Assembly: GCA_036405495.1 (NCBI GenBank) | Contig: DASWXL010000148.1 | Coordinates: forward strand, 1 to 26,285 | From: DASWTL01 sp036405495 | GTDB taxonomy: Bacteria > Bacteroidota > Bacteroidia > Sphingobacteriales > Sphingobacteriaceae | Direction of reading: 5' to 3' | Length of the DNA stretch: 26,285 nucleotides | Shown: piece after piece, positions 7,904-15,519 of the stretch | Numbering within the stretch: the first letter of the stretch is position 1 | Layout: every line of letters begins with the position of its first letter | The notes under the pieces: generated by a model | Told to the model about the DNA's origin: nothing | What the model saw: only the letters and a program-made list of their open reading frames with translations | Databases searched by the model: none | Translations under genes and position numbers: made by a program

Positions 7904-8464
7904 TTACTTATTATAGCGTGTCATGGTCAGTTCAGGCCCCGCAGTAACGAAGCTCTGGATCACTTCGATCGACCTGTCGATCAAAGCGGGTAATTCTGCC
8001 TGCTCCTCTTTATCAAAACCACTAAGCACATAATCCACCTGCCGGCCTTTCGGAAAATTATCGCCGATCCCAAACCTTAAACGGCTATAATTAGGGCCGC
8101 CTACCATAGCTTCTACACTTTTTAATCCGTTATGGCCGGCGCTTCCGCCCTTAGGCTTGAGACGCAGCGTACCGAAAGGAAGGGCGAGTTCGTCAACCAG
8201 AACAAGAATATTTTCAACCGGTATCTTTAGCTCATGCATCCAGTAATTCACGGCTTTCCCACTCAGGTTCATGTACGTCGTGGGCTTTATCAGATGAATA
8301 TTCCGGCCCTTATGTGACAGCTCTGTGTAATAGGCGAGTCGCATATTAAAAAAAGACACGCTGGACCGCCGGGCCAGTTCATCAGCGATCATAAAACCGA
8401 TATTGTGACGTGTGTCAGCATATTCAGGGCCGATATTGCCCAGCCCTACTACCAGATATTTCAT
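7904..8464 (-). CDS. pth: Peptidyl-tRNA hydrolase
   Basis: Pth releases peptides from stalled peptidyl-tRNA, recycling tRNA. The 186-residue product starts MKYLVVGLGNIGPEYADTRH, with catalytic His20 in RHNIGF and Asn10, followed by TTYMNLSG, the DELALPFGTLRLKPKGGSAG loop and GHNG. Length matches the family. A longer open frame reaches back to 8548, but its extra 28 residues have no family counterpart and overlap both the rplY terminator and a promoter-like box, so I place the start at 8464. It lies between rplY upstream and the ArsC-like gene downstream. Confidence 0.95.
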   Translation of the reverse strand: MKYLVVGLGNIGPEYADTRHNIGFMIADELARRSSVSFFNMRLAYYTELSHKGRNIHLIKPTTYMNLSGKAVNYWMHELKIPVENILVLVDELALPFGTLRLKPKGGSAGHNGLKSVEAMVGGPNYSRLRFGIGDNFPKGRQVDYVLSGFDKEEQAELPALIDRSIEVIQSFVTAGPELTMTRYNK

Positions 8465-8467
8465 GTT

Positions 8468-8475
8468 CAAATATA
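8468..8475 (-). promoter_or_regulatory. -7 box candidate 3 nt before the pth start
   Basis: The minus strand reads TATATTTG, a full TAnnTTTG match, followed by AAC and then the pth ATG. The -33 region is weak (TTC 19 nt upstream). Because rplY ends in a strong terminator at 8535-8563, pth needs its own promoter, and this is the best match in the 71-nt interval. It implies a very short or absent leader. Confidence 0.5.
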
Positions 8476-8534
8476 ATTTATGTCCCAGAAGGTTGAATAT
8501 TGAAACGCCCGAAGGTTTGGCGCCCCCTTCACAT

Positions 8535-8563
8535 AAAAAAGGCAGCACAAAACTTGTGCTGCC
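8535..8563 (-). terminator. Rho-independent terminator after rplY
   Basis: A perfect 10-bp stem, ggcagcacaa (8541-8550) with ttgtgctgcc (8554-8563), has a 3-nt loop and a run of six T on the minus strand (8540-8535). It ends the rplY transcript 32 nt after the stop codon. Confidence 0.92.
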
Positions 8564-8594
8564 TGCAGTATAATCTTAAGATCCGTAAAGTCTC

Positions 8595-9176
8595 TTATCT
8601 TCCCTTCGCAGCTTCCTGCTCAGCCTGTCTTAAAGCACGTGAAGTTGTTACCGATACAATAGTATCATCGGCATTATTAGTGATCGTTGCGTTTGACAGT
8701 TGAACCTCTTCAACACGTACTGATTTACCTACTTCTAACGGCTCGATGCTCACTTCAACATACTGAGGCATATCTTTAGGAAGTGCCTTTACACGCAGTT
8801 TACGTAATTTTTGAACCAGTTTACCACCCATTTTAACACCCGGAGAAGTACCGGTTAGTTTAACAGGGATCTCCATTACTACAGATTTTGCATCATCAAG
8901 CAATAAAAAGTCGACGTGTAAGATCTGCTCAGTTAAGGGATGAAACTGGATGTCTTTAAGGATAGCCTGAGACTTGGTTCCGGCTACATCAAGATCAACG
9001 AAATGAACGTCTGGTGTATAAACCAAACCCTTCAAATCAGCTGCGGACACTGCAAAGTGGGTTTGTGAAGCACCACCATAAAGAACTGCAGGCACTTTGC
9101 CTTCGTAACGCAATTCTTTAGCGTCTCTTTTCCCTACGTTCTCTCTTAGAGAACCGCTAATAGCAATTGATTTCAT
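8595..9176 (-). CDS. rplY: 50S ribosomal protein L25 / general stress protein Ctc type
   Basis: This 193-residue protein is L25 of the longer CTC form: an N-terminal 5S rRNA-binding domain (MKSIAISGSLRENVGKRDAK, EGKVPAVLYGG, ILKDIQFHPLTEQILHVDFL) and a C-terminal TL5-type beta domain (GVKMGGKLVQKLRKLRVKAL). It binds 5S rRNA in the large-subunit central protuberance. It follows prs on the same strand with 67 nt between them, an arrangement found in many bacteria, and is closed by a strong terminator. The start is supported by the conserved N-terminus; sequence before it is A/T-rich with no Shine-Dalgarno. Confidence 0.95.
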   Translation of the reverse strand: MKSIAISGSLRENVGKRDAKELRYEGKVPAVLYGGASQTHFAVSAADLKGLVYTPDVHFVDLDVAGTKSQAILKDIQFHPLTEQILHVDFLLLDDAKSVVMEIPVKLTGTSPGVKMGGKLVQKLRKLRVKALPKDMPQYVEVSIEPLEVGKSVRVEEVQLSNATITNNADDTIVSVTTSRALRQAEQEAAKGR

Positions 9177-9213
9177 GTTATATATGTTAATAATTAAAAA
9201 TTCAGAAGTTAAA

Positions 9214-9240
9214 ATTCAAGAGGGCTGCGCTCTCTTGAAT
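9214..9240 (-). promoter_or_regulatory. Stem-loop between prs and rplY
   Basis: Arms 9214-9225 and 9229-9240 pair over 12 positions, of which nine outer pairs (attcaagag / ctcttgaat) are perfect; one inner position is A.C in the minus-strand RNA. It begins 4 nt after the prs stop. A short weak T-rich stretch follows on the minus strand. It could be a leaky terminator that lowers rplY expression relative to prs, or a processing site. Confidence 0.45.
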
Positions 9241-9243
9241 ATC

Positions 9244-10188
9244 TTAATCCACTTTGAACAGATCACTTATTGACCCGTGTTCGTTCACATTCGCGAGCGC
9301 ACGCGCAAAAAGATCGGCGGTCGATAATACTTTTATCTTGCTGCTTTCCTGCTTCAACGGAATCGTATCTGTCACGATCAGTTCAGATAAAACTGATTTT
9401 TCTATCGTTTCGTATGCTTTACCTGATAAAACGGCATGGGTACAAACCGCCCGTACACTGCTTGCACCATTGTCCATGATCAACTGCGCTGCTTTTGATA
9501 ATGTTCCCGCAGTATCACAAATATCGTCCATTAATACAACATCCTGGCCGGTAACATCCCCAATGATCGACATGGACTCTATCTCATTAGCTCTCTTACG
9601 GCGCTTATCACAGATCACCACCTCCGCATTGAAGTATTTTGCAAAAGTACGCGCTCTGTATGAACCGCCCATATCCGGAGACGCTATCGTCAGATTCTTC
9701 AGGTTCAGTGATTTGATATATGGCACGAAAATAACCGCACCGTCAAGGTGATCGACCGGAATATCAAAGAAACCCTGGATCTGTGCAGCGTGCAAGTCCA
9801 TCGTCATGATACGATGCGCACCTGCCGCCATAATGAGGTTAGCCACCATCTTGGCCCCAATAGCCACCCTTGGCTTGTCCTTTCTGTCCTGCCTTGCCAT
9901 TCCGAAATACGGAATAACTACCGTAATGTAATGTGAAGAAGCACGCTTTGCGGCGTCGGTCATTAACAACAGCTCGATGAGATTATCATTCGGCTGATTG
10001 GTGGACTGGATCAGGAACACATCACACCCCCGGATCGATTCGTTAAATGAAGGCTGAAATTCGCCATCGCTAAAACGAGACAGTACGACGTCTCCCAACT
10101 CTTTTCCGTATGACTTGGCTATTTTATCGGCAAGGGCGGTTGTTCCGGAACCGGCAAATAATTTAACAGGGTTAAATTGAAGAGGCAT
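9244..10188 (-). CDS. prs: Ribose-phosphate pyrophosphokinase (PRPP synthase)
   Basis: Prs makes 5-phosphoribosyl-1-diphosphate from ribose 5-phosphate and ATP, feeding purine, pyrimidine, histidine, tryptophan and NAD synthesis. The 314-residue length is normal for class I. Motifs seen are FSDGEFQPSFNESIRG, VVIPYFGMARQDRK (ATP-binding flexible loop region), MTMDLHAAQIQGFF (catalytic loop with the conserved His), SPDMGGSYRAR, and the PRPP-binding loop VVLMDDICDTAGTL. It precedes rplY. Only about 24 nt separate its start from the tRNA-Gln terminator, so its promoter either overlaps that terminator or it depends on read-through. Confidence 0.97.
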   Translation of the reverse strand: MPLQFNPVKLFAGSGTTALADKIAKSYGKELGDVVLSRFSDGEFQPSFNESIRGCDVFLIQSTNQPNDNLIELLLMTDAAKRASSHYITVVIPYFGMARQDRKDKPRVAIGAKMVANLIMAAGAHRIMTMDLHAAQIQGFFDIPVDHLDGAVIFVPYIKSLNLKNLTIASPDMGGSYRARTFAKYFNAEVVICDKRRKRANEIESMSIIGDVTGQDVVLMDDICDTAGTLSKAAQLIMDNGASSVRAVCTHAVLSGKAYETIEKSVLSELIVTDTIPLKQESSKIKVLSTADLFARALANVNEHGSISDLFKVD

Positions 10189-10212
10189 TGTGTTTGTTCT
10201 TTTGCAAAAGAT

Positions 10213-10246
10213 AAAAAAAAGGGATTGGGCCTTTGCAGCGCAATCC
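10213..10246 (-). terminator. Rho-independent terminator after tRNA-Gln
   Basis: On the minus strand GGATTG (10246-10241) pairs with CAATCC (10227-10222) around a GC-rich 13-nt loop, followed by C and eight T (10220-10213). It lies 14 nt beyond the tRNA 3' end and directly upstream of prs. Confidence 0.75.
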
Positions 10247-10259
10247 GTTTTCTTATTTG

Positions 10260-10330
10260 TTGCCCGACCAGGATTCGAACCTAGACAAACAGAACCAAAA
10301 TCTGTCGTACTACCTTTATACTATCGGGCA
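10260..10330 (-). tRNA. tRNA-Gln (anticodon TTG)
   Basis: The 71-nt minus-strand gene folds as a cloverleaf: acceptor TGCCCGA (10330-10324) with TCGGGCA (10267-10261), anticodon stem ACAGA/TCTGT with loop TTTTGGT giving anticodon TTG (reads CAA), and T arm with GGTTCGAATC. The discriminator is A at 10260 and CCA is not encoded. It is a single-gene unit with its own promoter upstream and terminator downstream. Confidence 0.95.
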
Positions 10331-10369
10331 ATTTACCGCTTTCTGAAGTATACCCCCTCAAACGGACTG

Positions 10370-10401
10370 CAAATATAGAGTGATATCACAAATCCTGCAA
10401 A
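10370..10401 (-). promoter_or_regulatory. Promoter of tRNA-Gln
   Basis: The minus strand has TTTG (10401-10398) then 20 nt then TATATTTG (10377-10370), a full match to the Bacteroidota consensus with the same spacing as the rpsL promoter. The bases right after are CAGTCCG, again close to the rpsL promoter (CAGTCCC). The expected start is about 10363, giving a leader of about 30 nt trimmed from the tRNA precursor. Confidence 0.72.
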
Positions 10402-10523
10402 TGGAATTTTATTTTTTTTTAGCGGTCCAAAATGCAGCTTAAATCGTGTTAAAGCGCCGGCCTTTTTAACTAATATGAATTCAATTACTTATTTTCGGCA
10501 GCTATATATTGAACAACCCTAGT

Positions 10524-13500
10524 ATGAGTTACAAGAAGATCAATAACATTTTTGGCTGGATTACTTTCCTTATTGCAGCATTCGTTTACATTTCTACACT
10601 CGAACCTACTGCAAGCTGGTGGGATGCAGGAGAATTTATCGCCGCCGCTTATAAATTACAGATCGTACATCAGCCGGGAGCCCCTCTGTTCCTCATGACC
10701 GGCAAGATCTTTTCTCTCTTCGCCTCTGATCCGTCACAGGTGGCCTATTGGGTCAATATGAGCTCTGCAATTGCCAGTGCAGCAACCATCTTATTTCTCT
10801 TCTGGACTATAACGGCTCTTGTTAAAAGAATAGTTGCAAAAGACACTCGGGAAATAACCACCGGAAAATTGATAACCATTATCGGCGCGGGTCTCGTCGG
10901 CTCCCTGGCCTATACGTTTTCAGATACCTTTTGGTTTTCTGCCGTTGAAGCGGAGGTATATGCCATGTCGTCACTGGCAACCGCTGTAGTATTCTGGGCT
11001 ATTCTGAAATGGGATGCACATGCAGACGAGCCATATGCCGACCGCTGGCTGATCTTTATTGCCTATATGATCGGACTCTCCATAGGGGTTCACCTTTTAA
11101 ACTTGCTGGCGATCCCTGCAATTGCACTGATGTATTATTTCAGGCGTTCAGAAAAGCCTACCACAAAAGGAACTTTTTATGCTTTGATCGCTGGTATAAT
11201 CATTCTCGGCTTTATCCAGTACGGCGTCATTCAATACCTGGTGAAATTTGCCGCCATGTCAGATCTGCTATTTGTAAATACGCTCGGATTGGGCTTCGGA
11301 AGCGGAATCACCGCATTTGTGCTGCTGCTGATCATATTCTTCTTTGCGACTATCAGGTTCACTATCACAGGGAATAAAACAACCGCCATTGTAGCAGCCG
11401 TTTCATTAGTACTGATCTTCACATTAGGGGCGGGCTTCTTCGGACTTTTGATCGGAGCCGGCGTGGTTGCCCTTTTAGAATACGGGTTTAAGATCCGCAA
11501 CAGACGGGGCGTTTTAAACATTGCCATGCTCAGCCTGCTGTTTGTTGTCTTTGGTTACGGATCTTTCGCCATGATCGTCATCCGCGCTAAAGCTGACCCG
11601 AGCCTGAATAACAGTGACCCTGACAATGCATTCGCTTTTCTCAGCTATCTCAACCGCGAACAGTATGGTGACAGGCCTTTATTGTATGGTAATTACTTCG
11701 ATTCCAAACCGATCGATCATAAAGAGGGTGACAACATCTACCGGAAAGGTGAAAACAAATATGAAGTAGCAAGCAAGCGGATCGAACGGGTGTATGACCG
11801 CAAAACGATCCTTCCAAGAATGTACAGCGACGACGGCCAGCATGTGGCATTCTATCGCGACTGGATGAGGCTTAGCGAAACAGAATCTCCCACTTTTGCC
11901 GATAATTTAGGTTTCCTTTTTAGCTATCAGATCGGCCACATGTATGCCCGGTATTTCCTGTGGAATTTTGCCGGCCGGCAAAACGATGAACAGGGACATG
12001 GAAACTTTACAAACGGCAACTGGATCAGCGGCATCAAACCGATCGACGCCATCAGACTTGGCGATCAAAGCCAGCTTCCTCCCAGCATCCTGGAAAATAA
12101 GGGATACAACCGTCTGTACTTTCTTCCGTTGATCCTCGGAATTTTAGGTGCGGTCTGGCATTTTAAAAGGCATCAGCGTGATGCAGGCATTGTGGGCCTG
12201 CTATTCTTCTTTACCGGATTAGCAATTGTTCTGTACCTGAACCAAACGCCGTTACAGCCCCGTGAGCGGGACTATGCATACGCGGGATCATTTTATGCCT
12301 TTACCATTTGGATCGGGCTTGGTGTGGCCGCAATTGCAGAGATATTAAGCAGAAAGGTACGTTCAACGACAGGCGCTGTGATAGCCACAGTTGCAGGACT
12401 ACTGGTTGCTCCGGCATTGATGGCCAATGAAAACTGGAACGATCATGACCGCTCGGAGAAATACATGACTAGAGACATGGCGGTCAACTATCTCGAATCG
12501 TGCGCACCTAATGCGATCCTCTTTGTGTATGGCGACAATGACACGTATCCTCTCTGGTATGCCCAGGAGGTTGAAGGCATCCGCCCGGATATCCGCGTCG
12601 TTAACCTAAGCTTGCTCGGAACCGACTGGTATATCCGTGGGCTAAAGGAAAAAGTGAACGAATCCGCTCCTCTTCCTATTACGATGCCAAACGAAAAATT
12701 TGTACAGGGTGTCCGGGATGTGCTTTATTATCAGGATTACCAGATCCAAGATGCTGTTGAACTGAAGAATATCTTCGAACTGATGATGTCGGAAAATGAT
12801 GGCGATAAGCTAACGTTTCCCGACGGAACCAAAGAGAACTTTCTGCCAACAAAAAAACTGAAAATAACGATCGACCCGGAGCAGGTTATCGCCACCAACA
12901 CCGTTCCGGAGAAAGACAGAAACAAGATTACGCCGGCCATGGAATGGCAGTACAATCAAAACTATGTAACCAAAGGCGAACTGGCGATATTCGATATTCT
13001 TGCTCATAACAATTGGAAACGCCCGGTTTACTTTGCGATAACGGTTCCTTCGAGCAATTACATCGGACTTGACAAGTACCTGTATAACGAAGGTTTGGCT
13101 TACCGCTTGCTGCCCCTGCAATCGAGTGAAGCCGCCGACTCAGCATCGATTGAGCCAACCGAGCTAACCAATACCGACGCGATGTACGGTCACCTGCTCA
13201 ATAAGTTCACATTCGGAAATATGAAAAATGCCAGCTACCTCGACCCTGAATCAACGAGAATGATCGCGGTATTGCTGAACAACTATAACATCCTTGCCGA
13301 AAACCTGTATCGTGAAGGAAAAGTTGAAGAAGCAAAAAAAGCGCTGACAAAAGCCTACATCGAAATTCCGGACAGGAACTTTTCGATAAACTATACGGTT
13401 CGCAAGTACTACATGGCAAGTCTGTTCTACCGCTTAGGTGAGCCGGAAAAAGCAAATAAGATCGTTTCCGGCACAGCAGATTTTCTGGAGAAGGAACTGA

Positions 13501-13679
13501 ATTACCTATATACGTTATCTCAGTCTAAAGCTAATGCCGGTTTTGAAGATATTCAACTGGGAATGTCTATCTTAAATGAGCTGACACGAATAACGGCCGA
13601 AAACAAACAAACCGCGTTAAATACCCGGCTGAAAGGTAAACTTCAGGCTCTCGAAAGCAAGTTTATGGGAAGCCGCTAA
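10524..13679 (+). CDS. DUF2723 membrane protein, GT117/TMEM260-like protein O-mannosyltransferase candidate
   Basis: This 1051-residue protein has a hydrophobic N-terminal half with about ten or more membrane segments and a soluble C-terminal half. The N-terminus YISTLEPTASWWDAGEFIAA carries the family's Asp-Glu motif in the first outer loop, typical of GT-C glycosyltransferases, and YTFSDTFWFSAVEAEVYAMS follows in the conserved block. The C-terminal part has YNQNYVTKGELAIFDILAHN, NNWKRPVYFAITV and repeat-like helices near the end. DUF2723 is classed with human TMEM260 as GT117; use of a lipid-linked sugar to glycosylate exported proteins is inferred. A TTG at 10509 could extend it by five residues, but the ATG at 10524 fits the family. 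A terminator begins at its stop codon. Confidence 0.82.
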   Translation: MSYKKINNIFGWITFLIAAFVYISTLEPTASWWDAGEFIAAAYKLQIVHQPGAPLFLMTGKIFSLFASDPSQVAYWVNMSSAIASAATILFLFWTITALVKRIVAKDTREITTGKLITIIGAGLVGSLAYTFSDTFWFSAVEAEVYAMSSLATAVVFWAILKWDAHADEPYADRWLIFIAYMIGLSIGVHLLNLLAIPAIALMYYFRRSEKPTTKGTFYALIAGIIILGFIQYGVIQYLVKFAAMSDLLFVNTLGLGFGSGITAFVLLLIIFFFATIRFTITGNKTTAIVAAVSLVLIFTLGAGFFGLLIGAGVVALLEYGFKIRNRRGVLNIAMLSLLFVVFGYGSFAMIVIRAKADPSLNNSDPDNAFAFLSYLNREQYGDRPLLYGNYFDSKPIDHKEGDNIYRKGENKYEVASKRIERVYDRKTILPRMYSDDGQHVAFYRDWMRLSETESPTFADNLGFLFSYQIGHMYARYFLWNFAGRQNDEQGHGNFTNGNWISGIKPIDAIRLGDQSQLPPSILENKGYNRLYFLPLILGILGAVWHFKRHQRDAGIVGLLFFFTGLAIVLYLNQTPLQPRERDYAYAGSFYAFTIWIGLGVAAIAEILSRKVRSTTGAVIATVAGLLVAPALMANENWNDHDRSEKYMTRDMAVNYLESCAPNAILFVYGDNDTYPLWYAQEVEGIRPDIRVVNLSLLGTDWYIRGLKEKVNESAPLPITMPNEKFVQGVRDVLYYQDYQIQDAVELKNIFELMMSENDGDKLTFPDGTKENFLPTKKLKITIDPEQVIATNTVPEKDRNKITPAMEWQYNQNYVTKGELAIFDILAHNNWKRPVYFAITVPSSNYIGLDKYLYNEGLAYRLLPLQSSEAADSASIEPTELTNTDAMYGHLLNKFTFGNMKNASYLDPESTRMIAVLLNNYNILAENLYREGKVEEAKKALTKAYIEIPDRNFSINYTVRKYYMASLFYRLGEPEKANKIVSGTADFLEKELNYLYTLSQSKANAGFEDIQLGMSILNELTRITAENKQTALNTRLKGKLQALESKFMGSR

Positions 13680-13723
13680 AAAGAAAGCCCCGGAAAAATT
13701 TATTTTCCGGGGCTTTCTTTTTT
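13678..13723. terminator. Bidirectional terminator between the DUF2723 gene and accA
   Basis: A perfect 20-bp stem, left arm 13678-13697 and right arm 13703-13722, has a GC core (gccccgg / ccggggc) flanked by A tracts on the left and T tracts on the right, so it works in both directions. It overlaps the last two bases of the DUF2723 stop codon and lies 34 nt past the accA stop. Confidence 0.95.
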
Positions 13724-13756
13724 GATTCGTCAGTTATTATCTGAGCGTACGGCAAC

Positions 13757-14710
13757 CTATTCGATAACCACGCCCATGGAAGTGAATTTTCCGATCCGAT
13801 CATTCACAAGCTGGTCCACATCCTTTTGTTTTAACTCCTCAAGGCCTTTAATAATATGCGCTTTTAACGTTTGCGCCATCTCTTCAGGACTTTGATGAGC
13901 GCCGCCAAGAGGCTCCGGAATTATGTCATCGATCAAGCCATTCCCAAGCATGTTCTCCGCAGTCAGCTTCAAGGCTTCAGCTGCACGCTCTTTGTGATCC
14001 CAGGTTCGCCACAAGATCGCCGAACAGTTTTCAGGAGAGATCACCGAATACCATGAATGCTCAAGCATCCACACCTTGTCACCTATACCGATTCCCAGTG
14101 CCCCACCGGAAGCACCTTCTCCGATAATCACGCAGATCACCGGAACCTTTAAAACAGACATCTCAAGCAGATTTCTGGCGATTGCTTCGCCCTGCCCTCT
14201 TTCTTCCGCCTCTAAACCCGGATAAGCTCCCGGTGTGTCGATCAGCGTGATAACGGGCTTGTTGAATTTCTCAGCTAACTTCATTAAACGTAATGCTTTC
14301 CGATATCCCTCCGGGTTTGCCATACCAAAATTCCTGTATTGGCGAAGCTTGGTGTTGGTTCCTTTCTGATGACCGATAACCATTACGCTTTGTCCGTTGA
14401 TCGACGCAAAACCGCCAACTATGGCTTTATCATCCTTCACCGTCCGGTCGCCGTGCATTTCGATGAAGTCATCGCACATTAGCTCAATGTATTGTAAGGT
14501 ATATGGACGCTCCGGATGACGGGAGATCTGTACCTTCTGCCAGCCGGTAAGATTAGAATAAATGTTATGGCGGGCTTCTTCAAGCCTGGTTTCGAGTTCG
14601 CTAAGGGTTGCCGACATATCTACTTTTGTCTTTTCGGCCACCTGCTTTACTTTTTCGATCTGCTGCTGCAGATCAGCTATAGGTTTTTCAAAGTCGAATG
14701 AAATATTCAT
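13757..14710 (-). CDS. accA: Acetyl-CoA carboxylase carboxyltransferase subunit alpha
   Basis: AccA with AccD transfers the carboxyl group from biotin to acetyl-CoA, giving malonyl-CoA, the first committed step of fatty acid synthesis. The 317-residue length is normal. Seen are the N-terminal coiled segment (ADLQQQIEKVKQVAEKTKVD, LETRLEEARHNIY), QKVQISRHPERPYTLQYI, MHGDRTVKDDKAIVGG, the crotonase-fold core PVITLIDTPGAYPGLEAEER and the oxyanion-type GEGASGGALGIG. accD is not in the window, a common arrangement. It lies 49 nt downstream of the Spy/CpxP-like gene and shares a terminator with the DUF2723 gene. Confidence 0.97.
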   Translation of the reverse strand: MNISFDFEKPIADLQQQIEKVKQVAEKTKVDMSATLSELETRLEEARHNIYSNLTGWQKVQISRHPERPYTLQYIELMCDDFIEMHGDRTVKDDKAIVGGFASINGQSVMVIGHQKGTNTKLRQYRNFGMANPEGYRKALRLMKLAEKFNKPVITLIDTPGAYPGLEAEERGQGEAIARNLLEMSVLKVPVICVIIGEGASGGALGIGIGDKVWMLEHSWYSVISPENCSAILWRTWDHKERAAEALKLTAENMLGNGLIDDIIPEPLGGAHQSPEEMAQTLKAHIIKGLEELKQKDVDQLVNDRIGKFTSMGVVIE

Positions 14711-14759
14711 CTGAAAGAAATTGGACGGCTAAATTAAACATTTCAAACCGGAATAGAGC

Positions 14760-15230
14760 TTATTTTATGTAGCCTTTCAATCGGTTATACTTTCTGAGTT
14801 GCTCCGCTGTTAACACACTTCGGGTCTTTAAATACGCCTGAAGGTGCGCATTTCTGACTTCCCCCCAGTACAGGCCGATCTTATTGGTGTAATAGATCAC
14901 GGCACCGTCGCTGATCTTCCCGCTCGCAAAAAGGGTATTCAGTTTTGCTTCCTGAGCAACTATAAATCCACCCATCTCTTTAGCCTTAAATCGCCAGGCG
15001 TCGATGATCTTTTCTAGTTGTGCCTTCTGGCTGGTGCTGAGCTTGAGCTCCTTTCCCAGCTGATTCACTTCCAGGGGCGAAGGATAGCCATTCAGTTTGG
15101 CAACTCTGGCAAATCCCATCTCTTTGCCGGCCCTGAAGTCGGCATATTCCTGATCCGTCAGCGACTTTACAGCGGACTTAAGCATTGGGGCGGACTGGAC
15201 CTGACCTGCAACCGGCCGGGAAGCTAACAC
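14760..15230 (-). CDS. Spy/CpxP-like periplasmic protein, expected start codon apparently lost
   Basis: The helical sequence matches the Spy/CpxP (LTxxQ) chaperone or metal-sensing group: SLTDQEYADFRAGKEMGFA, LNGYPSPLEVNQLGKELKLS, LNTLFASGKIS, VRNAHLQAYLKTRSVLTAEQ. Such proteins are periplasmic. The best usable start is the GTG at 15230 (156 residues), which lies inside what looks like the signal peptide. Reading upstream in frame gives KTITLIFQLVLASRPVAGQ, a typical export signal, but no ATG: the bases ATAAAACT at 15259-15252 would read ATG AAA ACT with one added G. It may be a pseudogene, a sequencing error, or a gene that begins at GTG. It precedes accA by 49 nt. Confidence 0.65.
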   Translation of the reverse strand: MLASRPVAGQVQSAPMLKSAVKSLTDQEYADFRAGKEMGFARVAKLNGYPSPLEVNQLGKELKLSTSQKAQLEKIIDAWRFKAKEMGGFIVAQEAKLNTLFASGKISDGAVIYYTNKIGLYWGEVRNAHLQAYLKTRSVLTAEQLRKYNRLKGYIK

Positions 15231-15272
15231 TAGCTGGAAGATTAAGGTAATAGTTTTATGGCAACGGTCTCA

Positions 15273-15280
15273 CAAAAATA
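15273..15280 (-). promoter_or_regulatory. -7 box candidate for the Spy/CpxP-like gene
   Basis: The minus strand reads TATTTTTG, a full TAnnTTTG match, 13 nt before the lost ATG position and 42 nt before the GTG at 15230. No good -33 element is seen; the region upstream is the tRNA-Asn terminator. Confidence 0.35.
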
Positions 15281-15294
15281 TAAAGACGCTAAAA

Positions 15295-15322
15295 CAAAAA
15301 ACCCCGCGGGCCTGCGGGGTTT
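15295..15322 (-). terminator. Rho-independent terminator after the tRNA-Asn pair
   Basis: aaaccccgc (15299-15307) pairs with gcggggttt (15314-15322), a 9-bp stem with a 6-nt loop, and the minus strand continues with T residues. It begins immediately after the tRNA-Asn 3' end. Confidence 0.85.
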
Positions 15323-15323
15323 G

Positions 15324-15397
15324 CTCCTGAAGCTGGGCTCGAACCAGCGACCCTCTGATTAACAGTCAGATGCTCTAACCAGCTGAGCTATTCAGGA
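15324..15397 (-). tRNA. tRNA-Asn (anticodon GTT), second of the pair
   Basis: The 74-nt cloverleaf on the minus strand has acceptor TCCTGAA/TTCAGGA, anticodon stem TCTGA/TCAGA with loop CTGTTAA giving GTT, T arm GGTTCGAGCC and discriminator G; CCA is not encoded. It differs from its upstream neighbour at three positions, two of which form one compensated acceptor-stem pair (A-T here, G-C there). It is co-transcribed with the gene at 15422-15495. Confidence 0.96.
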
Positions 15398-15421
15398 ATT
15401 TTGACAATCAATACTTTTCTG

Positions 15422-15495
15422 CTCCTGAGGCTGGGCTCGAACCAGCGACCCTCTGATTAACAGTCAGATGCTCTAACCTGCTGAGCTACTCAGGA
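15422..15495 (-). tRNA. tRNA-Asn (anticodon GTT), first of the pair
   Basis: The 74-nt cloverleaf has acceptor TCCTGAG/CTCAGGA and the same anticodon arm and loop (CTGTTAA, anticodon GTT) as the copy 24 nt downstream. Besides the G-C acceptor pair it has an A for T change in the D loop (CAGG instead of CTGG). It is nearest the promoter of this two-tRNA unit; CCA is not encoded. Confidence 0.96.
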
Positions 15496-15519
15496 GTGTG
15501 CCCCTTGGTTTTGGGACTG

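Noticed and set aside
8465..8548. 28-residue N-terminal extension of pth
   Set aside because: The extra residues have no family counterpart, overlap the rplY terminator and a -7 box, and the canonical Pth start MKYLVVGLGN is at 8464.
9254..9751. 165-residue plus-strand open frame antisense to prs
   Set aside because: It is a shadow of the strongly conserved prs coding sequence with no domain of its own.
10509..10523. TTG start five codons upstream for the DUF2723 protein
   Set aside because: The ATG at 10524 gives a start close to the family's usual N-terminus; the added residues bring nothing recognisable.
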